DNA from: Lomentospora prolificans
Taxonomy: Eukaryota; Ascomycota; Sordariomycetes; Microascales; Microascaceae
DNA: 64,000 nucleotides
NCBI GenBank assembly: GCA_029532625.1
Contig: JARFXM010000006.1
Coordinates: forward strand, 1,054,001-1,118,000
Direction: 5' to 3'
Shown here: positions 10,260 to 20,581 of the stretch, piece by piece
Numbering within the stretch: the stretch's first letter is position 1
Layout of the letters: the number at the start of each line of letters is the position of its first letter
Translations under genes and position numbers: made by a program
Notes under the pieces: model-generated
What the model was told of the DNA's origin: nothing
Databases searched by the model: none
The model's input: the letters and a program-made list of their open reading frames with translations, nothing else

Positions 10260-11340
10260 GGTGAAGATTGGTGGCCAGGCAGGCCAGACAGCCTTGACGA
10301 TCGGTCGGGGGGGAGGACTGAATCGCCGGCCGCGTTGCTCGGCGCGCGGAGACTCGGCAGTCGATCAGCTTTGGATCCGATGGTACAGCTCGACAAGGGA
10401 TATTCAGCAAGAGATATGCGAAGGAGGGTGCAATACTGAGTCTGGAGAATGAGTGAAGCCCCTGATTGTTCAGAGAAGGAGAGGAATGGATTGAAGCTTT
10501 TGTGAGGCTTGGGGTTCATTGTTACGTCGATTTGCTTGGATCAGCAAACGGGAGTTTGCGACCAATCAGCTAAAGGTGCTGGAAATGGGGTGGATCTGGC
10601 CAACTCTCCAACGTCCCCAGCCAGTGTCGATGCACTCCGATAAGGCCAGCATGGGGTTGGTATAGTGCCGCTGCCAGCCGTCATTTGGTGGGGTTCCACT
10701 GCTCCAGGTGTCAGGAGCACCTAATGGATGGGATTCACTACTAGTAAGTTGGCGCTGGCTGCCTGAGTTTCACATAATAGGCGACTGGATCAACGGATTG
10801 ATTGTTCCCAGCATTTGAGCCTTGCGCATCTTCACACTGAATTCACCAGCCCACCTGCCAGACCACCCGACATCCATTGGAGGGACTTGGGCACCGCCAC
10901 TGCATATCTTTGAACCACTTCTCCCCAGCCATCCATCAGCAAACCCTCTCGTTGCTCTCAAATAATTAACTCTCTCCACATACATCCGTATTTGCTACAG
11001 GTAGCTCCGTTTTCTTTGCTCGCTCTACTTTCTTCTCTTTGTTCTTTCAAGCCCATCTCGACTTCATAATAGGATGTTTCGCGGCGGCTGTCATCGCCAA
11101 GTATCCAATGTTCCCGCCATCCTTGACTTGACCACTCGACGTCAATCCACATCGGCTATATAATAGCTCGCGTCTTTTCTGTCACCATCTCGGCGACATA
11201 TCCTACACGAATCTGAATTTTAGCGAGCTGTAGAAAATCGTCATTGAGTCCCTCGAGCCCGCCATTGGGCGATCATCGTTGGGCACCCTCTAATCCTCGG
11301 CCCCATTTCGTTCCGCCTATACCGGCCTTCTCACTCCAAG
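10260..11340. promoter_or_regulatory. Divergent promoter TFG2 / ELA1
   Basis: About 1.1 kb between two divergent genes. It includes a CCAAT box at about 10562, a GCTGGCTG motif near 10747, and the probable 5' leader of the elongin A gene. Short antisense ORFs here have no conserved features. Confidence 0.4.
11157..11163 (+). promoter_or_regulatory. TATA-like element upstream of elongin A gene
   Basis: TATATAA lies 178 bp before the ATG at 11341, followed by a C/T-rich leader. This spacing is compatible with a TATA box and a leader of about 100-150 nt, but the transcription start is not known. Confidence 0.3.
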
Positions 11341-12639
11341 ATGCCGGTCAAATCGTTAGTTGACCTGTGTCTCAACACGATTTTAAAAAACATCAACCTC
11401 GTATCGGGTATTGGAGATGAACTTCCACACGACAATCCCCATGTCGAGAAGATCCTCGCCCGCGTACCGACGGCCGCCCAGTTGCGCGAGATGGAGGTGA
11501 ATTCGCCCCAACTGCAGGGCCATACTACAAAATACTGGAAGGCGCTGATTCACCACAAGTTCCCCACGGCGAGGAAGAAGAACTACGTTCCCTCAGACCC
11601 CGCCGGCTGGTGGAAGGTGTATAGGCGCTATGAGAAGGAGAATGAAGAGTCACTAAAACAAGCGACTGCGGCCATGAAGGATGCGTTTGCTGGATTGGCA
11701 AAGGAGTCATCTGGGAACGTCGCGACCATAGTAGAAGGGAGCCGTCTTCCGCGGCCGCCGCGAACCGGCCGGCGTATCGGCGCCCCTCGGGTAGGCCAAC
11801 GGAAGGCGGGCTCCAGCACTTTGACTTTTACTGCTGGGAGCAGGACAAAGTTAGTGAGCGGGAAGAGCGTTCTTCGACGAGCGAGAAGGGAGGCCAAAGA
11901 TATCGCTGCGCAGCGAGGTTCTTTAAGCTTGATATCTCGTGTTCACACTGGGTCCCAACTCAGGTCAGCTCCATCCGGACTGATCGAGCACCATCGAGTC
12001 GCATCTCAACCGGAATTCCGAAAGGGTTTGGCGTCTACCTCGTCGCGGCCCGCAGAGTCGCCTAATGATGCACGATCTTCATCCAAACGGAAGAGGGAGG
12101 AGCCAGAGGCTATTGTCATCAATGTCTCCGAAGATGAGCCCGATGACCTGTTCGGCGAGGACAGCGATGATGATAGGCCCCCAGCTAAAACGGCAAAGTT
12201 GAATTCCAGTAAACGAACCGCGTCTTCCAGGAACGCCCCGCTATTCGACGATGACGAGATTGAGTCGTACTCTAGCGCCCGTAAAACTCCAGTCACTATC
12301 AGTACACACAACTCAAGGCCCTCCGACACTTCGAGGGTATCATCCCAGCTCAGACGATCCAGTTCCGGACTACTTCCTGGAAAACCTGGATCCACCCGGT
12401 TCATGAAAGGCTCAACAAACTCCAAAGCCTCTTCGTCACCGTTGAAATCTTCTCCCGCACCTCTAGCCGCAGGGGCCAAATCTTCAAGTTCCTCGAATAT
12501 GACGAGGGTAGCCTCACGACCGCGACACGATTCTCCTCCCCCTCCACCTGCGGCAACATCTCACCAGTCTCTTGATTTCGGGTTCCCACGGAAGCGCAAG
12601 ACAGATATTTTCATGAAGCCGAAGAGGCGACCCGCATAA
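11341..12639 (+). CDS. ELA1: Elongin-A-like protein
   Basis: A 432-residue intronless protein. Its first ~105 residues match the elongin A / SIII p110 domain: an N-terminal BC-box-like SLVDLCLNTI (residues 5-14), then LREMEVNSPQLQGHT and the region ending GWWKVYRRYEKE. In yeast Ela1 binds Elc1 (elongin C) and Cul3 to ubiquitinate stalled RNA polymerase II. The rest is low complexity: Ser/Arg-rich with acidic patches (DDLFGEDSDDD) and a basic C-terminus with PRKRKTDIFMKPKRR, a likely nuclear localisation signal. The start is the first ATG after a C-rich leader and gives the conserved N-terminus. The domain is fungal-length and the long disordered tail is usual. Confidence is high for the domain, moderate for the in vivo role. 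Confidence 0.88.
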   Translation: MPVKSLVDLCLNTILKNINLVSGIGDELPHDNPHVEKILARVPTAAQLREMEVNSPQLQGHTTKYWKALIHHKFPTARKKNYVPSDPAGWWKVYRRYEKENEESLKQATAAMKDAFAGLAKESSGNVATIVEGSRLPRPPRTGRRIGAPRVGQRKAGSSTLTFTAGSRTKLVSGKSVLRRARREAKDIAAQRGSLSLISRVHTGSQLRSAPSGLIEHHRVASQPEFRKGLASTSSRPAESPNDARSSSKRKREEPEAIVINVSEDEPDDLFGEDSDDDRPPAKTAKLNSSKRTASSRNAPLFDDDEIESYSSARKTPVTISTHNSRPSDTSRVSSQLRRSSSGLLPGKPGSTRFMKGSTNSKASSSPLKSSPAPLAAGAKSSSSSNMTRVASRPRHDSPPPPPAATSHQSLDFGFPRKRKTDIFMKPKRRPA

Positions 12640-13015
12640 TTTTCTTTTGCCCTCTATGGGGCGTCCTCGTTAAGAAATATCATAACGGGTTTCGGCATCT
12701 CCCATCTCCCTCGGAACATGTCACTTTAAAGCGGGGACCTAGGGTCTACACATGCCATGGCGTCAGTGGGCAGGCCAGTAACACTGCACAAGGTATCTGT
12801 ATTATTAGCATGGAAAATTTACGGTACTAAGGGGTTCAATATAGACGGACGACGGGTCGGCATAATGAAACATTTGGTTCTAAACATCGTTCTCCAATGA
12901 GAATCGCTCTGTGGTCTAATCGTAGTTTTTACTGCCAGCATTGGGTATCATCATTGCGTTGTTATGTACTAGTGATCGAGAAAAGTAATCGGCAAAAGCG
13001 ACGAGGCTGAATCCT
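12640..13015. other. Intergenic 3' flanks, ELA1 and LCL3
   Basis: A spacer between two convergent genes; I see no gene, repeat or RNA in it. Confidence 0.4.
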
Positions 13016-13954
13016 CTAGGTACTACCGCCTCCGGTGCTCGCCTCGTTGTCTCGTATCTTGGCCTTGTACGCCCTTGGGCTCTCGAACTCGCTCGCCTTC
13101 TGGCTCCACATGCCAACTTTCTTAGCCTTGGCCTTGGCTTCCGCCGCCAAGTACATCTTCTCCCTGCCGCCGAACTCGGCGCCCGACTTGGCCTCGTACG
13201 TGGTGGCGAGCCCGCGCTTGAGCATTTCCAGCCCGACGTCGCGGCGCAGCAAGAAGGGGAAGATGAAGGAGAGTAGGCCGCCGCGGCGGAGGTAGACGGT
13301 GGCTACCACGCGGTCGTACTGGTCGCGCTTGTGGATGTGGGCGCGCACGCGGCGGTGTAGTATGTAGGAGGTGAGCCAGGTGAGAGCGGCGTCGGCGTAG
13401 GGTTGGGCGGGGCGGCCGAAGTGGGCGCCTTCGGGGGCGTCGATTCCGGCAATGCGGATGGGGATCTGTGAGGTGGAATTGTGAGACAATTTAAACCTCT
13501 AGGAGACCAGACCGGATTATGGAGTTGGGGAGAAGATGGGGCCGCCGCCCGGGGGGGGGAGGAGGATGAGGAGGATATTAGGAAGCCTTACTGTTTGGCC
13601 CTTGAGCTTAGCTTTAGAGTCTGGGATTTGTCTAAGCCAGCCCCACCCTGCTAACCTGCCGCCGGGGGTGTGGTAGAAGTGAAAGCCGTCGCCGTCGCCT
13701 ACGCTGGTGACGCGGCCGAAGAGGGATCTCTTGCGGAAGGCAGTGGGTTTTAAGTACGCCGTGCCGGGGATGCGGCGTAGGTAGCGGGTGTAGATGCCCA
13801 CCAGGCTCAGGATGCCAACGGTTGAGAGGACGGTGGGGACGGCGATTCGGAGACGTTCGTCCTCGGGGAGGTAGTCGGACAGGGAGAGGGACTTGGGGCG
13901 TGTGTCCTTGGGAGGAGGAAGAGGGGGAGACGAACCGAATGGCCAGGGCGCCAT
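13016..13954 (-). CDS. LCL3: Probable endonuclease LCL3, mitochondrial membrane
   Basis: Staphylococcal-nuclease-fold protein anchored in a mitochondrial membrane. Splice model: complement(join(13016..13465, 13592..13954)), 270 residues. The N-terminus is proline-rich (MAPWPFGSS), followed by one transmembrane segment at residues about 38-55 ([18 protein letters not shown]). The SNase core has [19 protein letters not shown], then, after the intron, [17 protein letters not shown] and [12 protein letters not shown], which hold the conserved catalytic Arg/Glu surroundings, and [17 protein letters not shown]. The 126-nt intron has a GTAAGG donor and includes a G9 run on the plus strand near 13550. 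The gene converges on ELA1. Length and domain order match the fungal LCL3 family. Confidence 0.93.
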
Positions 13955-14516
13955 GGCGAACGGTTTGAAGGGGCCCGGGAGGAGCTGCCCGGTGCTGCTT
14001 GGGGGTCTGATGTTGGGGTTCTGGAAGCTACATTAGCTTGCGATGATGCTGGCGGCGAGTCCAGGGTCTTTTTTGAAGCTTCAGGAGCTCTGGTGTTGCA
14101 GCTGCTGCCAATTGGGATACTCCACAGTGTATCAAAAATTATGTGTACAGTGTGTCGCTCATGGTGTCGCGGAACGTTGTGTGGCATGTCTCATGATACA
14201 ACTCAACTCGGAAGGAACATAGCCCAACAGCCTCGATATCGTGGCACCAGACCGAATCATTGGTTAGTTGTCAACTGTATTTTCCGCCGGTCTACCTTAG
14301 TCCGGTTTGTCAGGTAAGCTTGCAGTCTAGTCTCGCGACCACTGACACCCAAACTACAACATCAATATTAAGGTCCTACATACATTGTAGCACATGGTTA
14401 AATGCTAGCCCAGGGCCCTCAAGTATTTTTTTCTCGTTGGTTCCCAAACTTATTCCTCGCCTCCTCGCCTTTGCGACATAACCTTGCACTCCTTTCTACC
14501 TTTAGTTATCTCGCGG
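13955..14516. promoter_or_regulatory. Intergenic region upstream of LCL3
   Basis: Promoter side of LCL3 and 3' flank of the pseudokinase gene, which is transcribed in the same direction. I see no further feature. Confidence 0.35.
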
Positions 14517-16150
14517 CTACTCGTCCATCATAGGCCTATACCCGGCCGCATCATGGAAATCTTCGAGACCTGCAAAGACAGCCTTGACAGCTTCCGTCTC
14601 CCTGTTGAGCATTAGTTTTGGTTGCGACCTGCCATTTTATCAATAGATATTCCAATGAAATAAACTTACACACACATGTCCACTCGGATCCAGTCAGCGA
14701 GGGCGCCCAATGTCTCAACCCACTTCTCGTCACGAGCCTTGCTCTTGTCCGCCTTCCGGATATGCGTACACAAAAGACGCAGGACCGTGTTCATCGCGGT
14801 AACGTGGGGCGTGGCAACTGATAGGAGGAGCTTTACGATGCTTCTCTGAGGGATGGGCTTGTCAAGCGCAGGCAGGGCCCAACGGGCTACATCTTCCACC
14901 TCCGGGTGGGTCCGGAACCCCATGTTGCGAAAGAAGTCGTTGACCTGGGGCACGCCGTGGCTTCGGCGGAGGAACGGCGGCAGAATCTTGCACTGCTCCC
15001 AGCCAACGAGGGCGGTTAGAGTCGAGTTGCTGGCTCTGACGAGTATTTTGCGCGCCAGGAGGTTGTCGTGCTGGAGGTACGCCCATGATCCGTGGAACGG
15101 GCCCTCAAATGGGCTGGTTCTTCTCTCTGCGTCGTAACCACGTGCCAAAGTTACGTATCTATTCAGTACGGCTTTTGAATAGGTAAGCGATGAGAAGGCT
15201 TTCAGCTGGATGTCCATCCGGATCCGATTGTCCGTCATACTACTCGCGCGGTGAGTCATGGCTTCGTGTCTGACGTCTATGAGCGTGGAGAGATATTCTT
15301 CGCAAGAACGGAAAGGACCGCGTCGACCAACGGAGAATCGGTAAGTATGGTAGTCGAGGAAATCAATGTCCACAATAGGCCCGACGTAAAAGCAGCCAAC
15401 ATCCCAGCTATAGTAGAGGCTCCCGATCTTGTCAAAGGTGGCGGCCTCGAGATCTCTGCAAGATGCACTGATCTCTCGGAGCAGCAGGTTCCCGGCCGCC
15501 TTGAGACGGTTAAAGACTGTGGCCTGTCGACCCTCCCGGAGATAAAGGGACTCGATCGAAATAGAGTCTTGGACTTTCTCGACAATCATCCACTCCAGCT
15601 GGAGTGGGTTCTTGCCGCTCGAATCAAAATACAGACAGCGAGGAGTGCGAACTCGGTTCCATGCAGCGAACATCATGGTGGCCACTTCTGACTCGGTCTT
15701 GTACCAAGGGTCGTACGGCATGCCGAGGCGGAAGAGGGAGGTCTTAACCTTCCAGTCAGGGCAATTCAGCTCGAAGAGCAGGTTGGAGTGTCCGACCCAA
15801 AATTCGGAGATCTTCACGCCCTGGCACTTGGGGAGGAGACCGCGCTCCATAGCATCTTGGATGATTAGTCTAACCTCAGGGACACCAGGTAGCCGCTTCC
15901 AGATTCTGAGGGAGTCGCTGCTCCCTTGGCCGGTGCCCAAGTTGCCGCGAGGAATCCAGTCGACCCAGGCTTTTCGCTCCCTCTCGGCAATCTCTAGCTC
16001 TCGTGGCTCGCTATCTTGGACCCTGACTGGCAAGGGAGCGAGAGCCTCCATGACAGAAATTGTGAGAGTCGGGACAATGGCTTCCGCTTCGGTATCTTTA
16101 GCAGGCCATAGACAGTTAGTGATTTTGTTTCCATATTCTTTCCTTAGCAT
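14517..16150 (-). CDS. APH-like phosphotransferase family protein, probable pseudokinase
   Basis: Matches the fungal aminoglycoside-phosphotransferase-like (APH, protein-kinase-fold) family: an N-lobe with KISEFWVGHSNLLFELNC, an LEWMIVEKV linker and a C-lobe catalytic loop. Splice model: complement(join(14517..14601, 14670..16150)), 521 residues. The second exon was found because an open frame (beginning ETEAVKAVF) follows a GTAAGT donor and a CAG acceptor with matching phase; without splicing the protein stops five bases after the donor. Family members read HDDLxxxNILV and then DWE. Here the loop is H361-D-N363-L, with Lys368 for the metal-binding Asn and Gly383-Trp-Glu for DWE. All three catalytic positions are therefore changed and kinase activity is unlikely. 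Frame, splice sites and the rest of the fold are intact, so this is not simple decay. The start at 16150 or the Met at codon 34 are both possible. Confidence 0.8.
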
Positions 16151-17674
16151 AACCTACCAGTCGATAATCTCCAAGTGGTGGACACAAAGAAAGTTGAGCC
16201 AAGGCAATCCACAAATTCTCAAAGGTCAGGTCAAGGAAACTTCAGTCACCATTCCACAGGAAGATAAATCACTCTAGGTTTGAGGTGAGAGGATTTACAA
16301 AGGGAAAGAGCTGTCTTCTTTTCAAAGGACCATGGTTATCCTAATCACTCTAGCAATATCGTCCTCAAGGTTCGTGGAAAGATCTCGTCTTGTCGTTGAA
16401 GAAACTGTGAATATGTTTCCTACCCTTGCCGCTATACACTTCGCTCTTCAATTGGTGTTACATCGCGGACCTATCTTGGTAGCACCTTTCATATAGGTGA
16501 CAAACTCGGGTTCCGAACCTATGAAGATCAGACCAGCTGCATTGCCTCCACAATAAAGTAGTCCTGGACCAAGTGTCGAGGAAGAGCTTCATCACTTCGA
16601 AGAATAGATTATCTTTCACGGCGTCTTATTCCGTTTAAGCACAGTGGATTCTGCTCAATATATAGAGTAAGAGACCGAAAAGGCATGACCTGGGATGTAT
16701 TTATTTAACGGAGCCATAATTCGCCGATAAAACTTACATTTGGGTCGGCTTCTTGGGGGGTCCTTAAAAGCTTACCCCGTAGTGTGTTCGGGGGCTCTTG
16801 TCCGGGAACGCTCCGGAAGGACCTCGGAGCGGCCGGTCTAAACCCCGGACGCCGCAGACAAAAATACGACTCACTGGGTTGCAAAATTGTACGATTCCGA
16901 GCAGCGAAGTTAATATCTCTTGAATCCAAACCTGGTATTTATTCAAAAGGATACAGCTTCAACCCTAAAGTCTTCTTCTAACCCCTGAACCAGCCAGGGA
17001 AGGAGATGAAAACGAAAACAAGAAAAGCACAAAGAAGCGCATTTTTCGCATCGCCCGGAGACAGTGTGATACCAGGGACACAGTGGCAGAGCGGCGCAAT
17101 CCCCAACAGAGGAGGTTCGCAGTCCGCCTCGCCGTGGATGAGAAAAAAATTCTGCTTAAAAACGGCCGAGCAATAGAGACTCGGGATCCGCGCGATTAAG
17201 CGTCGGAAGAACAGATACTACATACTGATCATAGCCAGAATGGCAAGAAAAGCTGGAGAGGAAAAGAAAAAGAACGGGAAGAGGACGGCAGGAAAGGCCG
17301 GCTTTTATGCTTTTTGTTGCGGTATAGGCAGCAGGCTGATCGGCCGGGCCCAGACTAGGCAGCGACTGTTGCCTAGATTCTCGAGGCAGACTTCTGCGCG
17401 GTTGATCAGACAAATTTGATCAAGTGGAAGTGAATAATAGTCATTGCTATATATTCCTCGTCAACTTCGATTACGCATCCTGTGGGTATCGAGTTGGTGA
17501 GTTAGGCAAGGCTGCCTGCCTGGTTGGTGCCTTGATCTCACTCAGCCGCATCATCTTGATCGCGACCGGCTAGGTCGACCTCCCTCTTTCTATCGTCGCC
17601 GAATCGTAAAGACGGCGCTTCTTCACACCATATGAGAGTCTTAGCAATCTATAGTCCCCATTCCTAGCCGTAGT
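16151..17674. other. Intergenic region without supported gene
   Basis: About 1.5 kb. The first part is promoter of the pseudokinase gene. Positions 16750-16960 carry a GC-rich patch with several CCGG/TCCGG half-repeats next to AT-rich sequence, which might be a remnant of a mobile element but has no terminal repeats or ORF I can defend. Short ORFs here lack conserved features. Confidence 0.3.
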
Positions 17675-18292
17675 CTACCCCTCCCTCGGTACTTCCTTGC
17701 CCTCCATTATCGCCACCATTTTCTCGTGGATACCCTTCCAGTTGCCCTCGCACTGCCCCTTGATAACACCAACCAATAGTCTAGAGCACGAGATCGTAAC
17801 CTCCTCCAGCAGCTCTAATCCGCCGCCCTCCTTCGCCTCCCTAACCTCCCAAATAGTCTCCATGACGACGCTCAGCGGGCTCCTCAACCTCACAAACATG
17901 CCCTTTTCCAGATCCGTAAACTCATACGTGCTCACAACGTCAGAGTCCCACAGGCCGGCAGGCAGCGCGTGCACGCGGTCCGTCACCTCGTAGACGACGG
18001 CGGGGCGGCCGGCCGGGGCGGAGCATGTGATGGTTGAGGGAATGGGGTCGGATGTCTTGTCTGGGAGGGGCTTGAACGAGATCATGTGCGGGTCGCACTT
18101 GATGAAACTCTCGTGGTTCTGCACGCTGGCGATGGCATGAGAGGCCGTTACGGTGGAAGGGATGGGGGTTATGTGCTGGAGCGTTGCGGTGGTGTTGAGG
18201 AGGGCTAGGCGAGGTTAGTGAATGGAGGAGCATGAGGCGACGATATTTGATGCGGGGCAGCTGCCAGCGGTCGGTTCGGACTTACAAGCCAT
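17675..18292 (-). CDS. DUF7053 domain protein, function unknown
   Basis: Splice model: complement(join(17675..18204, 18286..18292)), 178 residues. The first exon is only 7 nt (ATG GCT T), with a GTAAGT donor and a CTAAC...TAG acceptor; the intron is 81 nt. The joined start reads MASLLNTTATLQHITPIP, typical of this fungal family. Diagnostic stretches are FIKCDPHMISFKPLP, VHALPAGLWDSDVVSTYEFTD and CSRLLVGVIKGQCEGNWKGIH. These match my recollection of the fungal-specific DUF7053 family, whose molecular function is not known. There is no signal peptide or membrane segment. A start at the later Met (18124) would remove about 55 conserved residues, so the spliced start is preferred. Confidence 0.85.
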
Positions 18293-18873
18293 GTTGACGG
18301 GATGACGATTGCAAACAAGTTTTTATCGGGATATCTGATAGTTTAGTGAGTGAAATTCCAGATCAAGAGTCGTTTCGTAAGCGCAAGCGATATATTTATG
18401 CTATTCTTTTTTGGTGTAGTTATTTAGTCCCATCCCCAGGAGACTGTCGGCACAACACGCGGGCTTAAATCTGCATCTGAACTAGGAGAGCCTGTCTCCT
18501 TTTCGCGCTGACACTCCAACTGTCTCATCGCCCAACTGCCAACCCTGGTTCGTCATCATCCGGAAGCGTTCGAGTTGACGGCTTAATCGCGAATGGAGCA
18601 CAGGCTCGTTGCGCTGAAGCTTAGTGGATGGCGATGACTTGATCTCCCACGGACAAGCTCGCACATGAATGCTGCAGCATTATGCACGGAAATTCGTTCG
18701 CTTGTTAGTGAAGGCGACAGGTACAAAGGCTGCGCCCCCTAAAAGTGGACAATTAAAGCCTTGAGATGAGGTTACTCAGTCACAACCGTAAAACCTCAAG
18801 CTAAGCGTCTGCACCGGGGCTCCGTGAAGTAGACAAGATCTCCCGCGTCATTTATTCTCAGGACGCGGGAACA
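18293..18873. promoter_or_regulatory. Intergenic region upstream of DUF7053 gene
   Basis: About 580 bp between two genes on the minus strand: promoter of the DUF7053 gene and 3' flank of the Cys-rich hypothetical. Nothing else is evident. Confidence 0.35.
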
Positions 18874-19293
18874 TTAGAGTTGTCTCTCTTCTCTTACTTC
18901 TGGAGCCGTGTATCTCGGGGTGCCTGTCCCCCGTCCTCTTCGTCGTCCTTGGCGCTGCTTCCGCTCGTAAAGCGGGTTCCGAGAAGCTTGCTCGTCCGAC
19001 CGATATTGTGTCTGGAGAATTTGGGTGGTTTCTACGGCGTCGACAAGTTGGTCCACAGCCGTCCTCAGGTCCTGGATTCTTTTCTTTACGGCTGCCACCA
19101 GTTCATCGAGGCAGTAGCAATCGCGACATTTTGAGTTGACAACAAACGAGTTCAGGGGATTCGAGGTCTTCTCCTGGCAGTAGGACCTGGGTTTTAGATT
19201 CTGCAGGTATTGGTCTTGATATGGACAGTTGGAGAGTTTAGTGCCCAACGCTGTATGCCTACAGCTATAAACGAAACGCCGGTAGAGGCACAT
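18874..19293 (-). CDS. Small Cys-rich hypothetical protein
   Basis: A 139-residue ORF I do not recognise by name. The N-terminal half has spaced cysteines (SCRH, NCPYQ, YCQEK, KCRDCYCLDEL), a pattern like a small zinc-binding module seen in many uncharacterised fungal proteins that begin with MC. The middle (LVAAVKKRIQDLRTAVDQLVDAVE) is probably a coiled coil, and the tail is Arg/Gly/Gln-rich and basic, ending in TPRYTAPEVREERQL. There is no signal peptide. The ordered change from Cys module to coiled coil to basic tail argues for a real protein, but I see no family match that proves it. Confidence 0.5.
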   Translation of the reverse strand: MCLYRRFVYSCRHTALGTKLSNCPYQDQYLQNLKPRSYCQEKTSNPLNSFVVNSKCRDCYCLDELVAAVKKRIQDLRTAVDQLVDAVETTQILQTQYRSDEQASRNPLYERKQRQGRRRGRGTGTPRYTAPEVREERQL

Positions 19294-19570
19294 GGTGAGG
19301 GCTCGATGTTTCTTCTAGGGAAGCAACTGTAATCAGGATGGCGGACTGGGATAGCTCCAGGTCTAGTCGTCTCTCTGAGAGTTGGAAAGAGCATGAGCTC
19401 GGAAGTCTGCTTGGAGTTTGGGTGATTGCGAGGATGATATATAGGCCGTTTCCTCATCGATGGTTTCTTTGCTTAGGATACATGCGATTAAATTGAGCAC
19501 AGACTTCGTTGTAGCTACAGACAATGACTTGTTGATCTGCCGGGTATTTGACAGAAGAGAATGGGATCAT

Positions 19571-20407
19571 TCAAGCAGCCGGTCGAGGCTTCAAGAAAGA
19601 CAGCACGTCGGTTTCCAAAACTTCTTTGAAATCTCTAGCCCACAACAACTTGTCTGTCTTTCCGCCTTCCTTCACATGTGGCGCCGTAAAGCCGATCCGT
19701 GATAGGGTTTTGAGTAAAGAGGAATCATTGGTAGGCGACAGGACAATACCAGAACACGCAGTGAGGCACTCAAGGTCTGTAGAAGAGTCTCCAAAATAGA
19801 CAAACGACTTGCCTTTCAACCCAGGTATATCATTGAGAACGCGCAGCTTGTCGGCGGAAGTAGCCAGGACGCTGGTGCCGCCTGGACCTGAGATCCTGCC
19901 TTGAGGGATAACTTCGTTGGAATAGATCTCCATTTGAGTTCCTAGATGATGCAATACGCCCTCAATGAAATTACGAGACCAGTTGACTGATACAACGTAG
20001 ACTGGCCAGCCCCGGCTTTCGGCCAAAGCCAGCAGCTCAGAGATTCCAGGACGCAAAGTCACTCGACCCTCTCCGACGGCGGAAACACCATCGGAAAAAA
20101 AGTCCGCTGGCGAAATCCTGTCGAAAATCCTCGACTCTTCCACACGTCGGACAGAGTCCAGATCGAGATCTTCGAGCCCGTTTAGAAACTTGGCCTCTTC
20201 CCCTAGGCTAGTCCGTTGGTTCTCGGTAACTGGATAGTTGGTGACATAGTCACTGTAGTCGTTGCCGTATGCCTCGAGGATATGTTTCCAGGCGCCTGAA
20301 AAGTCCTCGTCATAGTGCTCTTTGTGAAAGGAGATGGCGTGCTCCGCGAGCATTCCAATGGTATCACGGGTGGTGATGGTGCCATCGAAATCCAGCACAA
20401 TTGCCAT
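19571..20407 (-). CDS. HAD-superfamily phosphatase
   Basis: Haloacid-dehalogenase-fold phosphatase of the phosphoserine-phosphatase-like type, 278 residues from the ATG at 20407. Motif I VLDFDGTITTRDT is at residues 4-16 with both nucleophile/acid aspartates; motif II is VYVVSVNWS, the motif III lysine is probably in ADKLRVL or LKGKSFVY, and motif IV is YFGDSSTDLEC. All catalytic motifs are intact. The reading frame extends 58 codons upstream to 20581 with an Arg-rich sequence that could be a mitochondrial leader; I favour 20407 because family members start directly before motif I. The substrate cannot be read from the sequence; yeast relatives are small-molecule phosphatases. The gene is intronless. 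Confidence 0.85.
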   Translation of the reverse strand: MAIVLDFDGTITTRDTIGMLAEHAISFHKEHYDEDFSGAWKHILEAYGNDYSDYVTNYPVTENQRTSLGEEAKFLNGLEDLDLDSVRRVEESRIFDRISPADFFSDGVSAVGEGRVTLRPGISELLALAESRGWPVYVVSVNWSRNFIEGVLHHLGTQMEIYSNEVIPQGRISGPGGTSVLATSADKLRVLNDIPGLKGKSFVYFGDSSTDLECLTACSGIVLSPTNDSSLLKTLSRIGFTAPHVKEGGKTDKLLWARDFKEVLETDVLSFLKPRPAA

Positions 20408-20581
20408 TGTGGGTGGCGGTATGTCTGGAGAGCGGGCTTGGCTTGTGTAACGGCCACGAGAATTTAGGGCAGTCCTCAAAATGGAAATCCGGTGAAAGCG
20501 AGCGCAGTGCCGATAGAAGAAAGCCATCAATTGGTCAACGATGGGTGAAGAATCGACCTGAAAGCCACTGGAGCACAACAT

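Noticed and set aside
13540..13590. G9 run in LCL3 as a third homopolymer frameshift
   Set aside because: It lies inside the 126-nt intron between good GTAAGG and CAG borders, so it does not affect the protein.
16750..16960. GC-rich patch with TCCGG half-repeats resembling an element end
   Set aside because: No matching second terminus, no target-site duplication and no ORF; too weak to call a transposon or LTR.
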